From Daphnia pulex (Eukaryota; Arthropoda; Branchiopoda; Diplostraca; Daphniidae), in the NCBI RefSeq assembly GCF_021134715.1, contig NC_060022.1, forward strand, positions 253,001 to 317,000: DNA of 64,000 nucleotides, read 5' to 3'. A program made the position numbers and the translations under genes. This document shows, in pieces, positions 14,486 to 27,542 of the stretch. Positions within the stretch are counted from its first letter, which is position 1. Each line of letters begins with the position of its first letter. The notes below the pieces were generated by a model. It searched no databases and was not told where the DNA came from. It saw nothing but the letters and a program-made list of their open reading frames with translations.

Positions 14486-16661
14486 AGAGGCCATTTATTA
14501 TTGGCTTCAATAATATTTGTTTATTGCACCGTAGTAACTTTCACTTGCAATTTCCGGTGAATTCAAATCGGTCACTATGAGTTTTTTTTTCTCAAATCAT
14601 CGATTGGAAAGCTGCCCAGGCAGCAGCCCATCTGGTCCTTTTATTTTTTCCCCTTTTTCGTGCTGTGTGAACTAAAAGTTATTTCGATCGATCGCCATCG
14701 ATAAGTACATGCCGTTGTACCAGTCTACCACGACTGATTGTCGGCGTAAATAATTCCAGTGTCATTGCGAGAGGGAGAAAATATTTGCTTGCATAATAAT
14801 TCCATATACGAATGGGAAAACACGAACATGACGAGAGAAAGATAAAGAAACTACCAGCACACAGTAGTAGGGCGCGAGCGGCCTATCTAAAAATGGATGT
14901 ACCTATAAAGCACAGAGTCATCTGGATAAACAATCTTTTTAAAAAAGTCATTCTCTGCTGGGTGCGTGTCCAGAAGGTTCAGCGCATGCCTATAAGCCAT
15001 TTCGTCGGATGTAAGTTGATGTTGGTCTCGTTTCCCTTCTGACTTTTATAAGCTCGTATCTATCTCACTCCTTATAAGACCCTATGAATTCGAGTAACTA
15101 TGCCAACTATAGTCGTTTCAAATGGCTTTGGCGCTTGATCGCAATTAACGTATTATTAACGTAACAAGTTGAGAGAAATCCGGCGAAGCAGTATATCCGA
15201 ACGAAAGAGAAAGATCAGAAACGTTTCCAACCTAATTAAACGACTTTTGGATTTTCCTTCTTACGAATGCACACGACGGAAAACAACAGCACGCTTATAT
15301 GTATAACTCACGGGCATTTATAATAAATGCATGAAGGGGGAATATACAAGATTCTATAAGCTCGTTCGTGTAATGATGGAGCGATGAGAAACTCTGTTCC
15401 TCGAAAATGACACGATAGATTAGGCAGCCTGAAGTGAATGTAGTATGTACGGCTGCGCATCAATTCGAATTTGAGATGAGCAAGGTCGACCTATACCGCG
15501 GGAGCATCACGCACAACGCCAGCAGACGTCGACGGGAACGGGATTGGGGGGGGGGCGGGAGACGCCTGCAGCTGATGCAATTGAAATGAGTTCGAAAATC
15601 GACGGATAGAGACAGAGAAAGGTTAACAGGTGAAAAGAAAAATGTGTTATTTGTATCTAGTATATAAAATAAAAGGCGAGCGCGGCCTTGATGACTCGTG
15701 AGATCCACTTGTGTGTGTGTGTATCTGTTCGGCCCGCCGAGCTACCGGTTCCTTTCTCGATGATGGCGTCACGCAACAACACGAAGGCCGCGTGAGTATA
15801 GAGCGCAAGGGCTTCAATGGGAAATGCGCGTAGGCGCACAACAGAAATTAATCAACAGGTTCCGAGAAGAAGAAGAAGAGTGCACCAGAGTGCACGCTGA
15901 TTTAAAATCTTTTGATTCGTATCTTTTCAACGGCTGTCACCGCAGCGATGAATTATGATTCATTCACGGAGTGTACAAGTACAGTTGCCATTGGGTGAAC
16001 ATTTATTGGATGGCAATCGCTTCGTAAAGCTTCGCAGTGTATGGTAATACAAAAGAGGAAAGATTTTTGCAATAAGTGAATTCTCTAGTTACTGATAGGA
16101 ATCTCACAGCCAAATCTACTGGCGGACAGGAGGTTCACGCGGGAAAAATAATGCCACAAACTCAACGGGGACCTTTTTCCCGTCTCGGTTGTCACATTTT
16201 CATGGAATTTTTCTTTCATGCTGTCAGGTCGTTTACGAGGAGATACCAGTGTGGCGTCAAGTCCCTCTTGGGCAAAGAATTGCACTTTGCTTGAAGTGTT
16301 TAAAAGTTAAAATATTTTCGAATGCGATGGTTTACCCACAGACAAAGTTGTGAGGTACTAAAACAAGCCTGATATGCAGTCGTTCGACAAATGAGATTTT
16401 TAGTGAACCCTTACTGAGAAAAACAAAAACGGCAAGAGAAAAACAGTTGCAGTCAACTCCCTAGCTCAGGAATAAACATACCCCGGTGACTACGTAACGA
16501 TTTATAATCAACGCCACCCAACATTGTCAGAAAAGGAAGAATAGAGATCAATTGTGTCCTACCTTTATGCCTGGGACAAAACAGCCAGGCATCTACGTCA
16601 GTTGCTCCATCCATCAGCTGAAGAGTTTTTTACCACCAGACGGGATAAGGTAAAAAGGGTG

Positions 16662-16702
16662 CCCTCGTGAATACACCCATATTCACATGGGCGTACACGA
16701 GG
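16662..16702. repeat. Short hairpin repeat with a second copy near 40.5 kb
   Basis: CCCTCGTGAATACACCCAT is followed by CATGGGCGTACACGAGG, so the 41-base unit is an imperfect inverted repeat. A reverse-complement relative lies at 40514-40555. Confidence 0.4.
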
Positions 16703-16879
16703 ACATTTTAAGAAAGGGGAAAAGGAGAGAACTCGATTGACATCGGTAGTATTTCCAATGCAATGGGATCTAAATATAAATAGAAAATGGGTTACGAAAA
16801 AATATTGACAGGAACAACAAGCCAGGAAAAGTTGAAAACGAAACACTGGGTTAACCCCTAATTGTTAATAAATAGGAGA

Positions 16880-17125
16880 ATGAAAGGTTTACATGTAATA
16901 GACTGCATTGATGCAGGTAATGCAGCATTAAGACATCTAGTAGGTCACAGGGCAATGAAAGTATTAAAGAAAATCATATTACCCAGCGATGATCCTGATG
17001 AGATTGCTGCTGTCGACAGGTTAACACCTGCACAAGAAAAACTGGCATATTGTGTGGTTATGATGGCTGACTCTGGCCTCAAATCTGCAAAAAAAAAAGA
17101 AAAAGGTTACATATACATATACTAA
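16880..17125 (+). CDS. Possible small ORF, 81 residues
   Basis: An ATG at 16880 opens 81 codons with unusually protein-like composition for this area, including HVIDCIDAGNAALRHLVGHRA and PSDDPDEIAAVDRLTPAQEK, then a poly-Lys and Tyr-Ile tail from an A-rich tract. I do not recognise the family. It could be a decayed transposon or gene exon whose true 3' end lies before the A-rich run. No splice partner, promoter or poly(A) signal was identified. Confidence 0.25.
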   Translation: MKGLHVIDCIDAGNAALRHLVGHRAMKVLKKIILPSDDPDEIAAVDRLTPAQEKLAYCVVMMADSGLKSAKKKEKGYIYIY

Positions 17126-19684
17126 CAAACTGCCATGCATCGACAGGGCAATCACATCATAAATGCTAGTCAGGAATGCCCATTTCACAAATTTAGAACA
17201 GGTTTAACTCTTCTATAGCTACCACAATCATTCGATTTTTATTCTTAGTTTTATTTACCCGCTTACCAGTATGGAGTATGACGGTTATAAAAAAAATAAA
17301 TCAATAAGAATATAAATCTAAATTTTGTCTTTGTCTTTGACTAAACGACAGCAGACGACACTTGTCCAATTTTCTGCTAATCAGCATGCTTGCGATAATA
17401 ATACGATATATCGATAGACATTCATAATTGGAAATGATAAAAAATCAAACTCCCCCCTCAGAATCCAAACCGATCAAAAACGATAAGGGAATAAATTGAC
17501 GGAATGAAATCTAATACCATTTCTGTATGGTTAATTCCCCGGGGCCGGTCCGCCAGTAAGACCCCCTCAGGCCTCAGGCCCTTACCCCAAAAAATCGACC
17601 CCTTCCCTAAATCCAAACCGCAACAAAAGATAAAAGCGGATTAATCGCCAGCGTTCAACATCCGCCGAGCGTATCGGGATTATTTTAGCATGCATAAACG
17701 GCGACAGGCAGTGCTTCAGCCACACACCCTTTCTTCTTATTCAATTGTAGGTAAGGTTACCCTGAGAGCAAAACAAGAAAATATTTTATACTGTTACAGA
17801 CGTTACAGTTACAGTATCTACCGGTGAATTACTACACTGCTCTGAACTACGAATGACGTCTGATGGCGCTAGCCGCTAGGTGGCTTTGTTAATTTTAAAT
17901 TAGAAAAAAAATGTTCTGTTAAATATGTAAGAAGAATAACATGGACGTAACACAAAACAAAGAAGTTGCATTTTTTTTTTAATTATTTTCCGAACAATAC
18001 TTTTATGGCGATTCCGCCAAATGGGTCTAAAAAAATTATCCTTTAAGGTAGTACATACTCTTGATAGTTTTTACAAAAAAGAATTACTCTTCACGTTAAG
18101 TAAAAGTAATTAGTTATTTCTTTAACTTGTTAAGGATTAAAAATTCAACTTTATTGGGGAGCGTAAATTCTTGTGAATAAAATCTATTGTCAGTTGTCAC
18201 GGACGACTATGCGATGGTGCATTACGGTAGTCTAAAAAACACAACAGTGTTTCAGTATTGCTTGATAATGTCTCTGGAATCTGGATCCTATCATGGTGAA
18301 ACTTTATTCACCCATCCCCACCGGTTCAATGTAAATGGTAGACGGCATATTTTGCGGTAAGCGTTTGCAACCGTTAAAAATAACCAATAACGTCAAACTC
18401 AAGAGTCGAGATAACAAACTCTTATTACTGCTAGATGTGTCATACCTCTCAGTTAGGTTGAACGTTCTTATCTGTTGAGTTAGTCTAAGCAGAAAAAGGA
18501 GCAAGGTCATTGCAGCAAATCTGGGGAAACCCCTGTTTTAGAAATGCATTGTATCCAATTGAAATTTAGGTTTCGACACTTAAGAATTCTTTACAAAACC
18601 GCTCGACTGAGGCAGAAGATGATATAAAGAGAATATAAAGAGCAAAGAACATACGAATCCAGTTGAATAATGTTGCATGGAGCCGGATGGAGCTCTACTG
18701 TAGGCTACTGTACATGCACTGAAATCCTAATAACATGTCTATCAAAACAATGAAACTAAAAGTTGGCAAAGCCCTCAAAGAACAAGTTTTTTTCGATTAG
18801 AAAGTTTTACAGCCAACGTTTTCTTTCATAAAGAAAGGAGATATAATTTGATGCGGATTGAACAATTCTGACAGAACCGGTTTCGATGATATAAATCAAA
18901 GAAGTCCCATTTAAGAGCATACATAACTAGCACAAAACTCAAATGTGCCATTCACCGTCTATAATAATGCTTTCTATTTCGTCAATACCTTTACCTTGAT
19001 ATTAAATAATGTTTTAAACGATGGTCCTTGTTGGTAGTTTTAAAAAAACAAAATTGTTCTGTTTAATCGAATCTAAGGGAACTCAAACAATGGCGAATGA
19101 ATGGCAACTGAACAACCTTTATATCTCTATAAATATAGCGCGTTATCGTTTAGTGATAATTTTGCGATAAATCAATGAAGGTTGGTACTATTGAATCATA
19201 AAATCTAAAGCAACCAAGTAAGCGGGATTGTTTCACATCTGGCGAAAAATGAGGAAGAACCTGAACTGAGGAAAAAACTGATGGTTAAAGGAAAAGTTCA
19301 TTTATTCTTGGATAGATTCTTACAAAAAAATAGGGGTGAACGGACGTCTGAACAATTTGCACAAACTCATTTCATTTTTTTCATTATATGGAGAGAAAGG
19401 CAACAAGTTTTGGCATATATAGATCAAAGTTTACTTTCTTCAGTCTCTTTACATTTTCCTCGTTTTCAGCTTCGAAACTTTCTCCTTTTTAGTAAACGAT
19501 TAGAAAGAACACCGTGCGAGTTAAAAGGCGGGGTCGTTGACAAATGGATTACGCTAGCCAATCGAACTCTTCGATGTTTGGGAAGGGTGTTTTTCCGAGC
19601 GATCTTTTAAATAATGAATAAATTTTTCTAACATGAAATATTTCGCTCCAAGGCCACTTTCCTTTCTTTTTAATTCGTACCTCT
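17126..19684. other. Intergenic, no gene seen
   Basis: AT-rich sequence with no convincing exons. A single open frame at 19281-19610 has no supporting motif. A CTCF-like motif is listed separately. Confidence 0.4.
17873..17885 (+). promoter_or_regulatory. CTCF-like motif upstream of the collagen gene
   Basis: CCGCTAGGTGGCT matches 11 of 13 positions of the CTCF core (CCASYAGRKGGCR). It lies 1.8 kb upstream of the collagen promoter. Confidence 0.3.
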
Positions 19685-19690
19685 CGATAG

Positions 19691-19725
19691 TATTTAAAGA
19701 CTGCTCAGTCAATCCAAGTCAGTAT
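19691..19725 (+). promoter_or_regulatory. Collagen gene core promoter
   Basis: TATTTAAA at 19691 and TCAGT at 19719-19723 place the initiator A about 30 bases from the TATA element. A noncoding exon (about 19721-19768) ends at AAAG|GTAGGA, and a second 5' exon begins at 19888 after AATATAG. Confidence 0.55.
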
Positions 19726-19949
19726 TGAGCCTGAAATCACCGGAGCAACACATTTATCGCTAACAAAGGTAGGAAAAAAAACCAACAACGGAGTATAGCT
19801 ACCAGGATTTTTTTTTCAAATTAAAATTCTATTGTTCTATTATTTAAAAAAATTGATGGTGCTTCATACATGTGTTTCAAAATATAGGGCAACTGAAATC
19901 CAGCTGTTGTCAACGAGTTAAGAATCACGAAAAACAGCACCGGATAAAA

Positions 19950-21777
<1,828 letters not shown>

Positions 21778-21783
21778 ATTAAA

Positions 21784-24236
21784 TATCTTTTCTTCCGTGG
21801 AAAGAGTTATTTTATTAAATTAATCCCGGTTTACACCCCTTATTCTCTATCCAGGATATATCCCTTTTTACCTGTCTTTATTTCACTCCCCCTCCTTTGT
21901 TCACAATTAAATACCAGAGCTATACGATAAAGTCTGTCTAAGAATGTATTAATAACAATTAATTTAAAATACATGATTTGAAAGGGAAGTTTTTGGTTTC
22001 TTTTAAAAAGCAGCTGTTTTTGTTTCAAACCAGAGTTCTAGATGTATGGTAGAACCATTTATATGGAAAGGCCTTCCATTGCCTTTTCCTCCTGGAAGTG
22101 CTCTGGCTGGAACCTTAGTTACAGAGCCACAGCGGTTGTGTTGGGAAACACATTTTTTTTCCTAGTACTAAAATTAACAAAGTTTCAGTATATGGCCGCT
22201 GTTGGCGCTGACAATTAGGTCTAAATCGATACTTAAGCACATTTTCCCACTTTCGATTCGCGATATTGGCTGCAACTTTAGGAAAAATTTCCGAGAGGAA
22301 AATTTAACAGGCAGTGTTCTACCATCATCTACAGGGACTATAGCTCTGTTCAAACAATCCAAATAGTTTTTTTTTCGAAATTGGCAGCACCGCATTTCAA
22401 CTTGGGCAATATTGTTATAAACAGGCAACACCGCTTCGTAAAAACTTCATTAAACGTTCGTCTGCTTCTCCCGAAAGTTAGTTGGCACGCACAAGTCAAT
22501 AATTTACGACGTTCGTATTATCCAAGCCTTTGTAGGGCTTTCTACTTTTTAATTCAACATATTGTCAGTAATCGAATTATTTTATAGTAGTGAATTTATA
22601 GTAGTGAACTTACGCTTGTTTTTGTTCATGCCCAATCTGTGGTAGCTCTATCAACGGGTTCCCATTTCTTCTTACACGTGGTTAAAAGTGTAACAGCCTG
22701 GGTATATTACGTATCAAATTACATATCAAATAACATCAATTAAAGACTTAAGTCTGCATTGGATTTTGGCTCTGATGGAAAAGTGACAAGTGCCCAAGTG
22801 TTTCTGTGCATCTCTTTCTGACGTAAGTTGCATCTTCTTTTAGCTCAAACCATCTGCTCAACAGTTCGATAGCAAGAAGTCTGGCCTTTCAGGTGAATTG
22901 TGATGTTGCTAGTCTTCATTTGCAGAACCTAGAAAAAACTTGGATTTATTCTCTTTTACGTAAACCATTGTCTTACATTCCTTAACTATATATTATTTAT
23001 TTTAGTTGTTTCAAATGCTGTTAATTAATATTGTCAATTGTATGTAACTGTTGTCCTGATGTTTTTTCTTTGTCGCAATTATTAGTGAGTGATTATGTAT
23101 TTGTTCTTTTTTCTTTGCCCATAGGTTACATCAGCCAGATAATGTTGAAGCCGTTTTGTGTTGCTGTCCGCATTTGCAGGAATTTGCGACGCTAGCTCTA
23201 CGTCGATAAGGTAGAAAACATAAGAAAACACTGCTCGGCGGTAAACAAGCTTTTGAAAAATAGGAATTATTTTTTAGGATTGAAAATAGGAATTTTTCTA
23301 AGCTGACAGAAAATGCATCATTGTCTTATTTATGGTTAATGGAGATTGCTGTTTTATGTGAATATGAGGGGAAAAGGCCAAAGCACATGTAACAGTTTGG
23401 TAATATTTTATATGGTTAGATTCATATTTTTTGAATCATTTGTGTTTAATTTTGTAGAATAAATGTACCTTGATTTTCGAAATAAGCGTAAAATTATGAA
23501 ACTACTTAGGCTAATCTGATAGGCCCATCTGATGACCATTTCGGACTTATTCTTATTCAACTAATTAGACGCTTGAATGAATTCAGAAGTAGATTATTCT
23601 TCTATTGTAATGTAACTTTGTAAGAAAATTTTTTTAACGATAGATCTGATTAGATGTCGTTCTTTCACTAGGTGGCGTAGTCCATCATCTATTCTAGTTC
23701 TGGGTCGGACGTGGGGTTTATTTTATCCTCCTGATTTACTCTGGATTTACATTTAAATTATTCAAGGCTACCTATCTTAACGGCAGGCAAATCTACTTGA
23801 TTGAAAATCCAGGCTATTTAATACAAATGTGCTTTTTGACAATTTTTCACCAAAAAACTCCAGTAAACGAATAAACAATCAGCTGCTTGCGTTGCTTACG
23901 ATGCGCTCTATACATGTCCACCCAGTACAAATACGCTCAGCGATGTGTTTCTAGCTCAATACAAAACCAAGTATTAAGGAAGAACTGCAGTCCTTAGGCT
24001 GGCTTCACTAGGTGAAATCTTGTTGGGAATTATTATCTTCATCATATTCAGAGCTTTACTGGCAACACCTCATTAAATCATCTAGAGTTTCTTTTATAAT
24101 TATATTCACAATGTTGATTTTCGCCCACCATAAATTTATGGTCAAAATTACGGTGCCTTGTTAATGTGCAAGAATTTGAACCCCAATCATAACGTCTCAT
24201 AGCTTTTTTTGTATTTAATTCGAGTCGAATTTTTAG
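21784..24236. other. Intergenic between collagen and receptor genes
   Basis: No exon I can support. It contains a CTCF-like motif at 23665-23677. A segment near 23822-23880 resembles sequence upstream of the second receptor gene (27215-27285), so the receptor duplication probably included 5' flanking DNA. Confidence 0.4.
23665..23677 (+). promoter_or_regulatory. CTCF-like motif between collagen and receptor genes
   Basis: TCACTAGGTGGCG matches 12 of 13 positions of the CTCF core consensus. Binding is inferred only. Confidence 0.35.
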
Positions 24237-24248
24237 GTAAGCTCAATT

Positions 24249-26537
24249 ATGTCCATTCGTTATGTGATGATTTTGCTGGTGGTGGTCATATCTTATTCTA
24301 TGACGGCTGCTGGTTCCTCATCAATTTTCCACAAAAAGAGATCGGTCAACCTGAACGGTGTTCGTTTGAAATTTGCTGCCACTCATGTAAGTCAGCATTC
24401 CACTATTATACTAGGCTTCTAGTTTGCATCACATGTCTTCTTTAGTCTTGTACACTGTGTGACTTACATGTATACTTATATGTATTTTATTTGTGTTTTT
24501 AATTATTATTATTATTTCACCCGAAATCCTCCAGTTCCCCCCTCATAACATACTGACTTTATTGCCCGACGGAAACTACAGCGACATCGGTAGCACTCCA
24601 TTATATTTCGCCTGGCTCACAGAAAAACTCAACTTTACGTACGCTGAACTTGAAATGGTTTTATTTTATTTTTTAAAGAAAGTTAAACCCTTCTTATTCT
24701 AGCAATTAACATGATTCTTGCAATCGAATTTTTTAAAATTGTTTGAACGCAAAATTTCGTTTAAAAATGAACTTCTGATTATGTTTTTATTTGCCTTGGT
24801 TTAATATTCAACGTACGTAGAATTACTTACGATTATTTACCCAACAAAATGACCGAATCTCAGTACGGGAATTTGGGCGACATTGCTCTCGTTCTCAAAC
24901 TCGTCGAGGACAAGGTAAAAGATAATAATATTTATTTTAAATTGTTACACTAAGCTCAGTGAGTAAAAATACTCTTCATCTGTGTATTTAAAAAAAGGAA
25001 CTTGACGGATCATCTAGATTTATTATTGCGACTTACGAAAGAATGAAATCGACAGACTTTGCATTTTTCATGTGGGCGGAACCGCTAGCTATGGTTGTTC
25101 CACGACCTGGAGAAGAGCCCAGAATCTTTGCATTCGTCCATCCATTTCAATCAACGGTAACTCATTGTGTATTAGTAATTTATGTGCCAGCAATGCGGTG
25201 GGTTAATTACTATTATGTTTCGCACAGGTATGGTTACTCATCTTCATTGCCAGCTTCACCGTTGTTATCTTCATGACAATGTTTTCGGGAATTTACTGGA
25301 AATTGTTTTCATTCCTTGATCCTGACGATACAAGCCTCACCACAAATTTTACGATATATGGGCGGATCACATATTACTCAGTTTACATGATTAACACCGT
25401 GACAAGTCAAGGTAGTATATATTACTAAAATATCGTTTAGTCGTCACTCGTGGCCCGCACTATGCAAAATCACATTATTTTACTGTGGATGTATACTTCC
25501 ACTTCTCATTGCCAACATTTTTCTTTAAGGAAATGCAATTCCTCTTCGTCGTCTCTCTTTCCGGATACTCGTCGGAGTTTGGGTGCTAGTCGCCACTGTC
25601 TTGGTCAACAGTTATTCAAGCACTGTCACTTCTTACCTGACAGTCCCAAAAATGAAACCACCCATCAACACCTTCGAAGATTTGGTCGCAAGCGAAAACG
25701 TAGAACTTATTCTTCTAGCTGACACTATGACCAAGAAGCAAATACTGGCAAGTTTGTCATCGTCGTCATCAAACATTTTTTTTTTGTCTTGCTCTGTCAG
25801 TGTACAGCAGTTTCAAGTTTTGATTTTGATTTGCAAATTTCATTTCATATTTCAGGAAGCTACACATGGCGCACAAAAGCTCTTAGGCGATGATATTCGC
25901 AATCATCCCGATCGAATATTGAGCAGCATTGAGAAAGTGAACGTTCGCTTGAAAACTGAACGTTATGCTTTTGCAAATGTAAGTGGAAATCACAAGTTTA
26001 TATGATGAAAAGCCTTTAATACTTGAAATTCTTTATCAGCCCCAGTCGTTTTGCGACAACTTTGTCGCCAGTCATTTCCAGGAAAAGGGCAAGTGCCGAT
26101 TTAAAACAACAGATTGTTATTCCATGACCATGTTTTTTTCTATGCCCTTACAAAAGAACAGCAAGTACACGCCGATTTTTAAAGACGCGTAGGTTACTTT
26201 ATTATTACAATAACCTTGTTTGATGTTTTCCTAAGCAGCACAAATAATTGTTTTTTATGCTAAAACTTCTTTGTTACGCAGTTTTATGGAACTCTGGGAA
26301 ACTGGACTTCCTCAATATTGGGTGAAAAACAGCATACCGCGAGCGTCGCAATGCTTTGAAAAAACCAATCTACGAAAATCCGCCATCCCCAAACCCATTC
26401 GACTGGATGACTTGGCAGGTGCATTCTTGATTTTGGGCGTCGGCGTCAGTCTAGCAACATTCTTCTTTCTCATGGAGAATATTTTTATTCATGCCCTATC
26501 TCCAGCGACGTCAAAAGCAGCGATTGAAAAAAAATAA
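24249..26537 (+). CDS. Ionotropic receptor (variant glutamate receptor), copy 1
   Basis: Nine exons: 24249-24386, 24535-24638, 24821-24914, 24998-25156, 25228-25411, 25530-25747, 25856-25978, 26040-26188 and 26282-26537, about 474 residues. A signal peptide (MSIRYVMILLVVVISYSM) leads into the first half of a ligand-binding lobe (LPDGNYSDIGSTP, FAWLTEKLNFT, GDIALVLK). Next come M1 (VWLLIFIASFTVVIF, about residue 166), a pore segment ending TSQGN, and M3 with SYSSTVTSYLT, the counterpart of the SYTANLAAF signature. The second lobe includes FEDLVASENVELI, then M4 (AGAFLILGVGVSLATFFFL). The short extracellular part without an amino-terminal domain fits the IR subfamily of chemosensory cation channels. 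Intron 6 starts with GC (CTG|GCAAGT). AATAAA lies at 26630. Ligand is unknown. Confidence 0.85.
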
Positions 26538-27505
26538 AATTTGATGGCCTTGTTCGATATCGTTTGAATATAACTAGTCTATTATAATTTTGTTTTTTCG
26601 CTAAGCCAGTTAGGCTTCTTTTGTTTTGTAATAAATTTTAGCTTTTAGAATTTTTACATCTATCGTCTTCAGTCGTTTCCCTTTCTTTTTGCCCTCAGTT
26701 TACCACTCCATAACGGATTACGAAATATACATTTGCCTCGTTTGTTGAGTTGCTTATAGCCCACACACTCGATGTATTAATCTTATACCCTTTAATGTCA
26801 GTACTTGTATAGTGAATAGTGCAGTTAAATTGGAGAAGCTAAAATATACTTTTGCAATTTTGCCAATTTTCTCTTATAAAAAATCTTATTTAGGCTATAT
26901 CGTTTCCTCACATCCCTCTTTATCGTTCGATAAGCATCCCATGGATGAACAAGAAACGGTTGAAACAGCATATTTAATCATGGGATTTCTGCATCTCATT
27001 AAAATAAATTAATCATAACAGAGAAACTTTGTTAATTACGAAAACACGATTAGACTTTGTCGTAGAATTACATGTTTGCAGCATATAAGCCTACATTGCA
27101 GGGAGATTAAAATCGAATTTTTTAAATTTGCATTAGAGTTTATTAATTATTATTCATGGCTCAACGAATTGGTTTTTCTGACAGGCCTTTAATTGCAAAG
27201 CTATCAAGCTATTAATACAAATGTGATACTGGTACGACTCGCTTTTTTTTAGACAAGTTCAATAAACGAATAAGTAATTAGATTCTTACCACACTGATTC
27301 TCTGCGTCACATTGGTAGCCCCCTCCCCACTACCGCTATAAAACCCAAACTCTGTGGAAAACATTGTACATGATTTCAGCAAACATAAACGAGTGAGCAT
27401 CTGAATACGTTTAATTATCTTCGTGAAGATTTCGTCTATAACAGATTCTCGGCCTGTAAGAAAGTATTGCAGCTAGCTGTACGATTTGATTCTGAGTTCA
27501 CGTTT
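26538..27505. other. Spacer between receptor paralogues, with 5' UTR of copy 2
   Basis: This contains the 3' end of copy 1 (AATAAA 26630-26635). A TATAAA near 27338 and a noncoding exon ending at about 27506 (TTTT|GTGAGT) belong to copy 2, whose coding exon starts after TTTTTTTAG at 27540. Confidence 0.4.
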
Positions 27506-27542
27506 TGTGAGTAAATAATAATTCAATGATTTTTTTTAGACG

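Larger units (their letters stand above)
5363..16879. other. Gene-poor 11.5-kb region with microsatellites
   Basis: No coding exon I can defend. The region is patchy: AT-rich blocks (5520-5640), GA runs (6332-6355, 7050-7075), CAG/CTG runs (6673-6688, 12928-12949), CA/TG runs (9722-9741, 13590-13611) and poly-T near 7578-7594. TATA-like sequences occur at 5920-5926, 10674-10681 and 14446-14453. It may be an intron or a cis-regulatory domain of a neighbouring gene, but nothing in the sequence settles that. Confidence 0.35.

Noticed and set aside
19281-19610. Open frame of 109 codons upstream of the collagen promoter
   Set aside because: No recognisable motif, no splice partner and AT-rich chance composition.
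25748-25855. Read-through of the GC-AG intron in receptor copy 1 as coding sequence
   Set aside because: The frame stays open, but the paralogue has an in-frame stop at the same place and the Ser/Phe-rich insert is not conserved.
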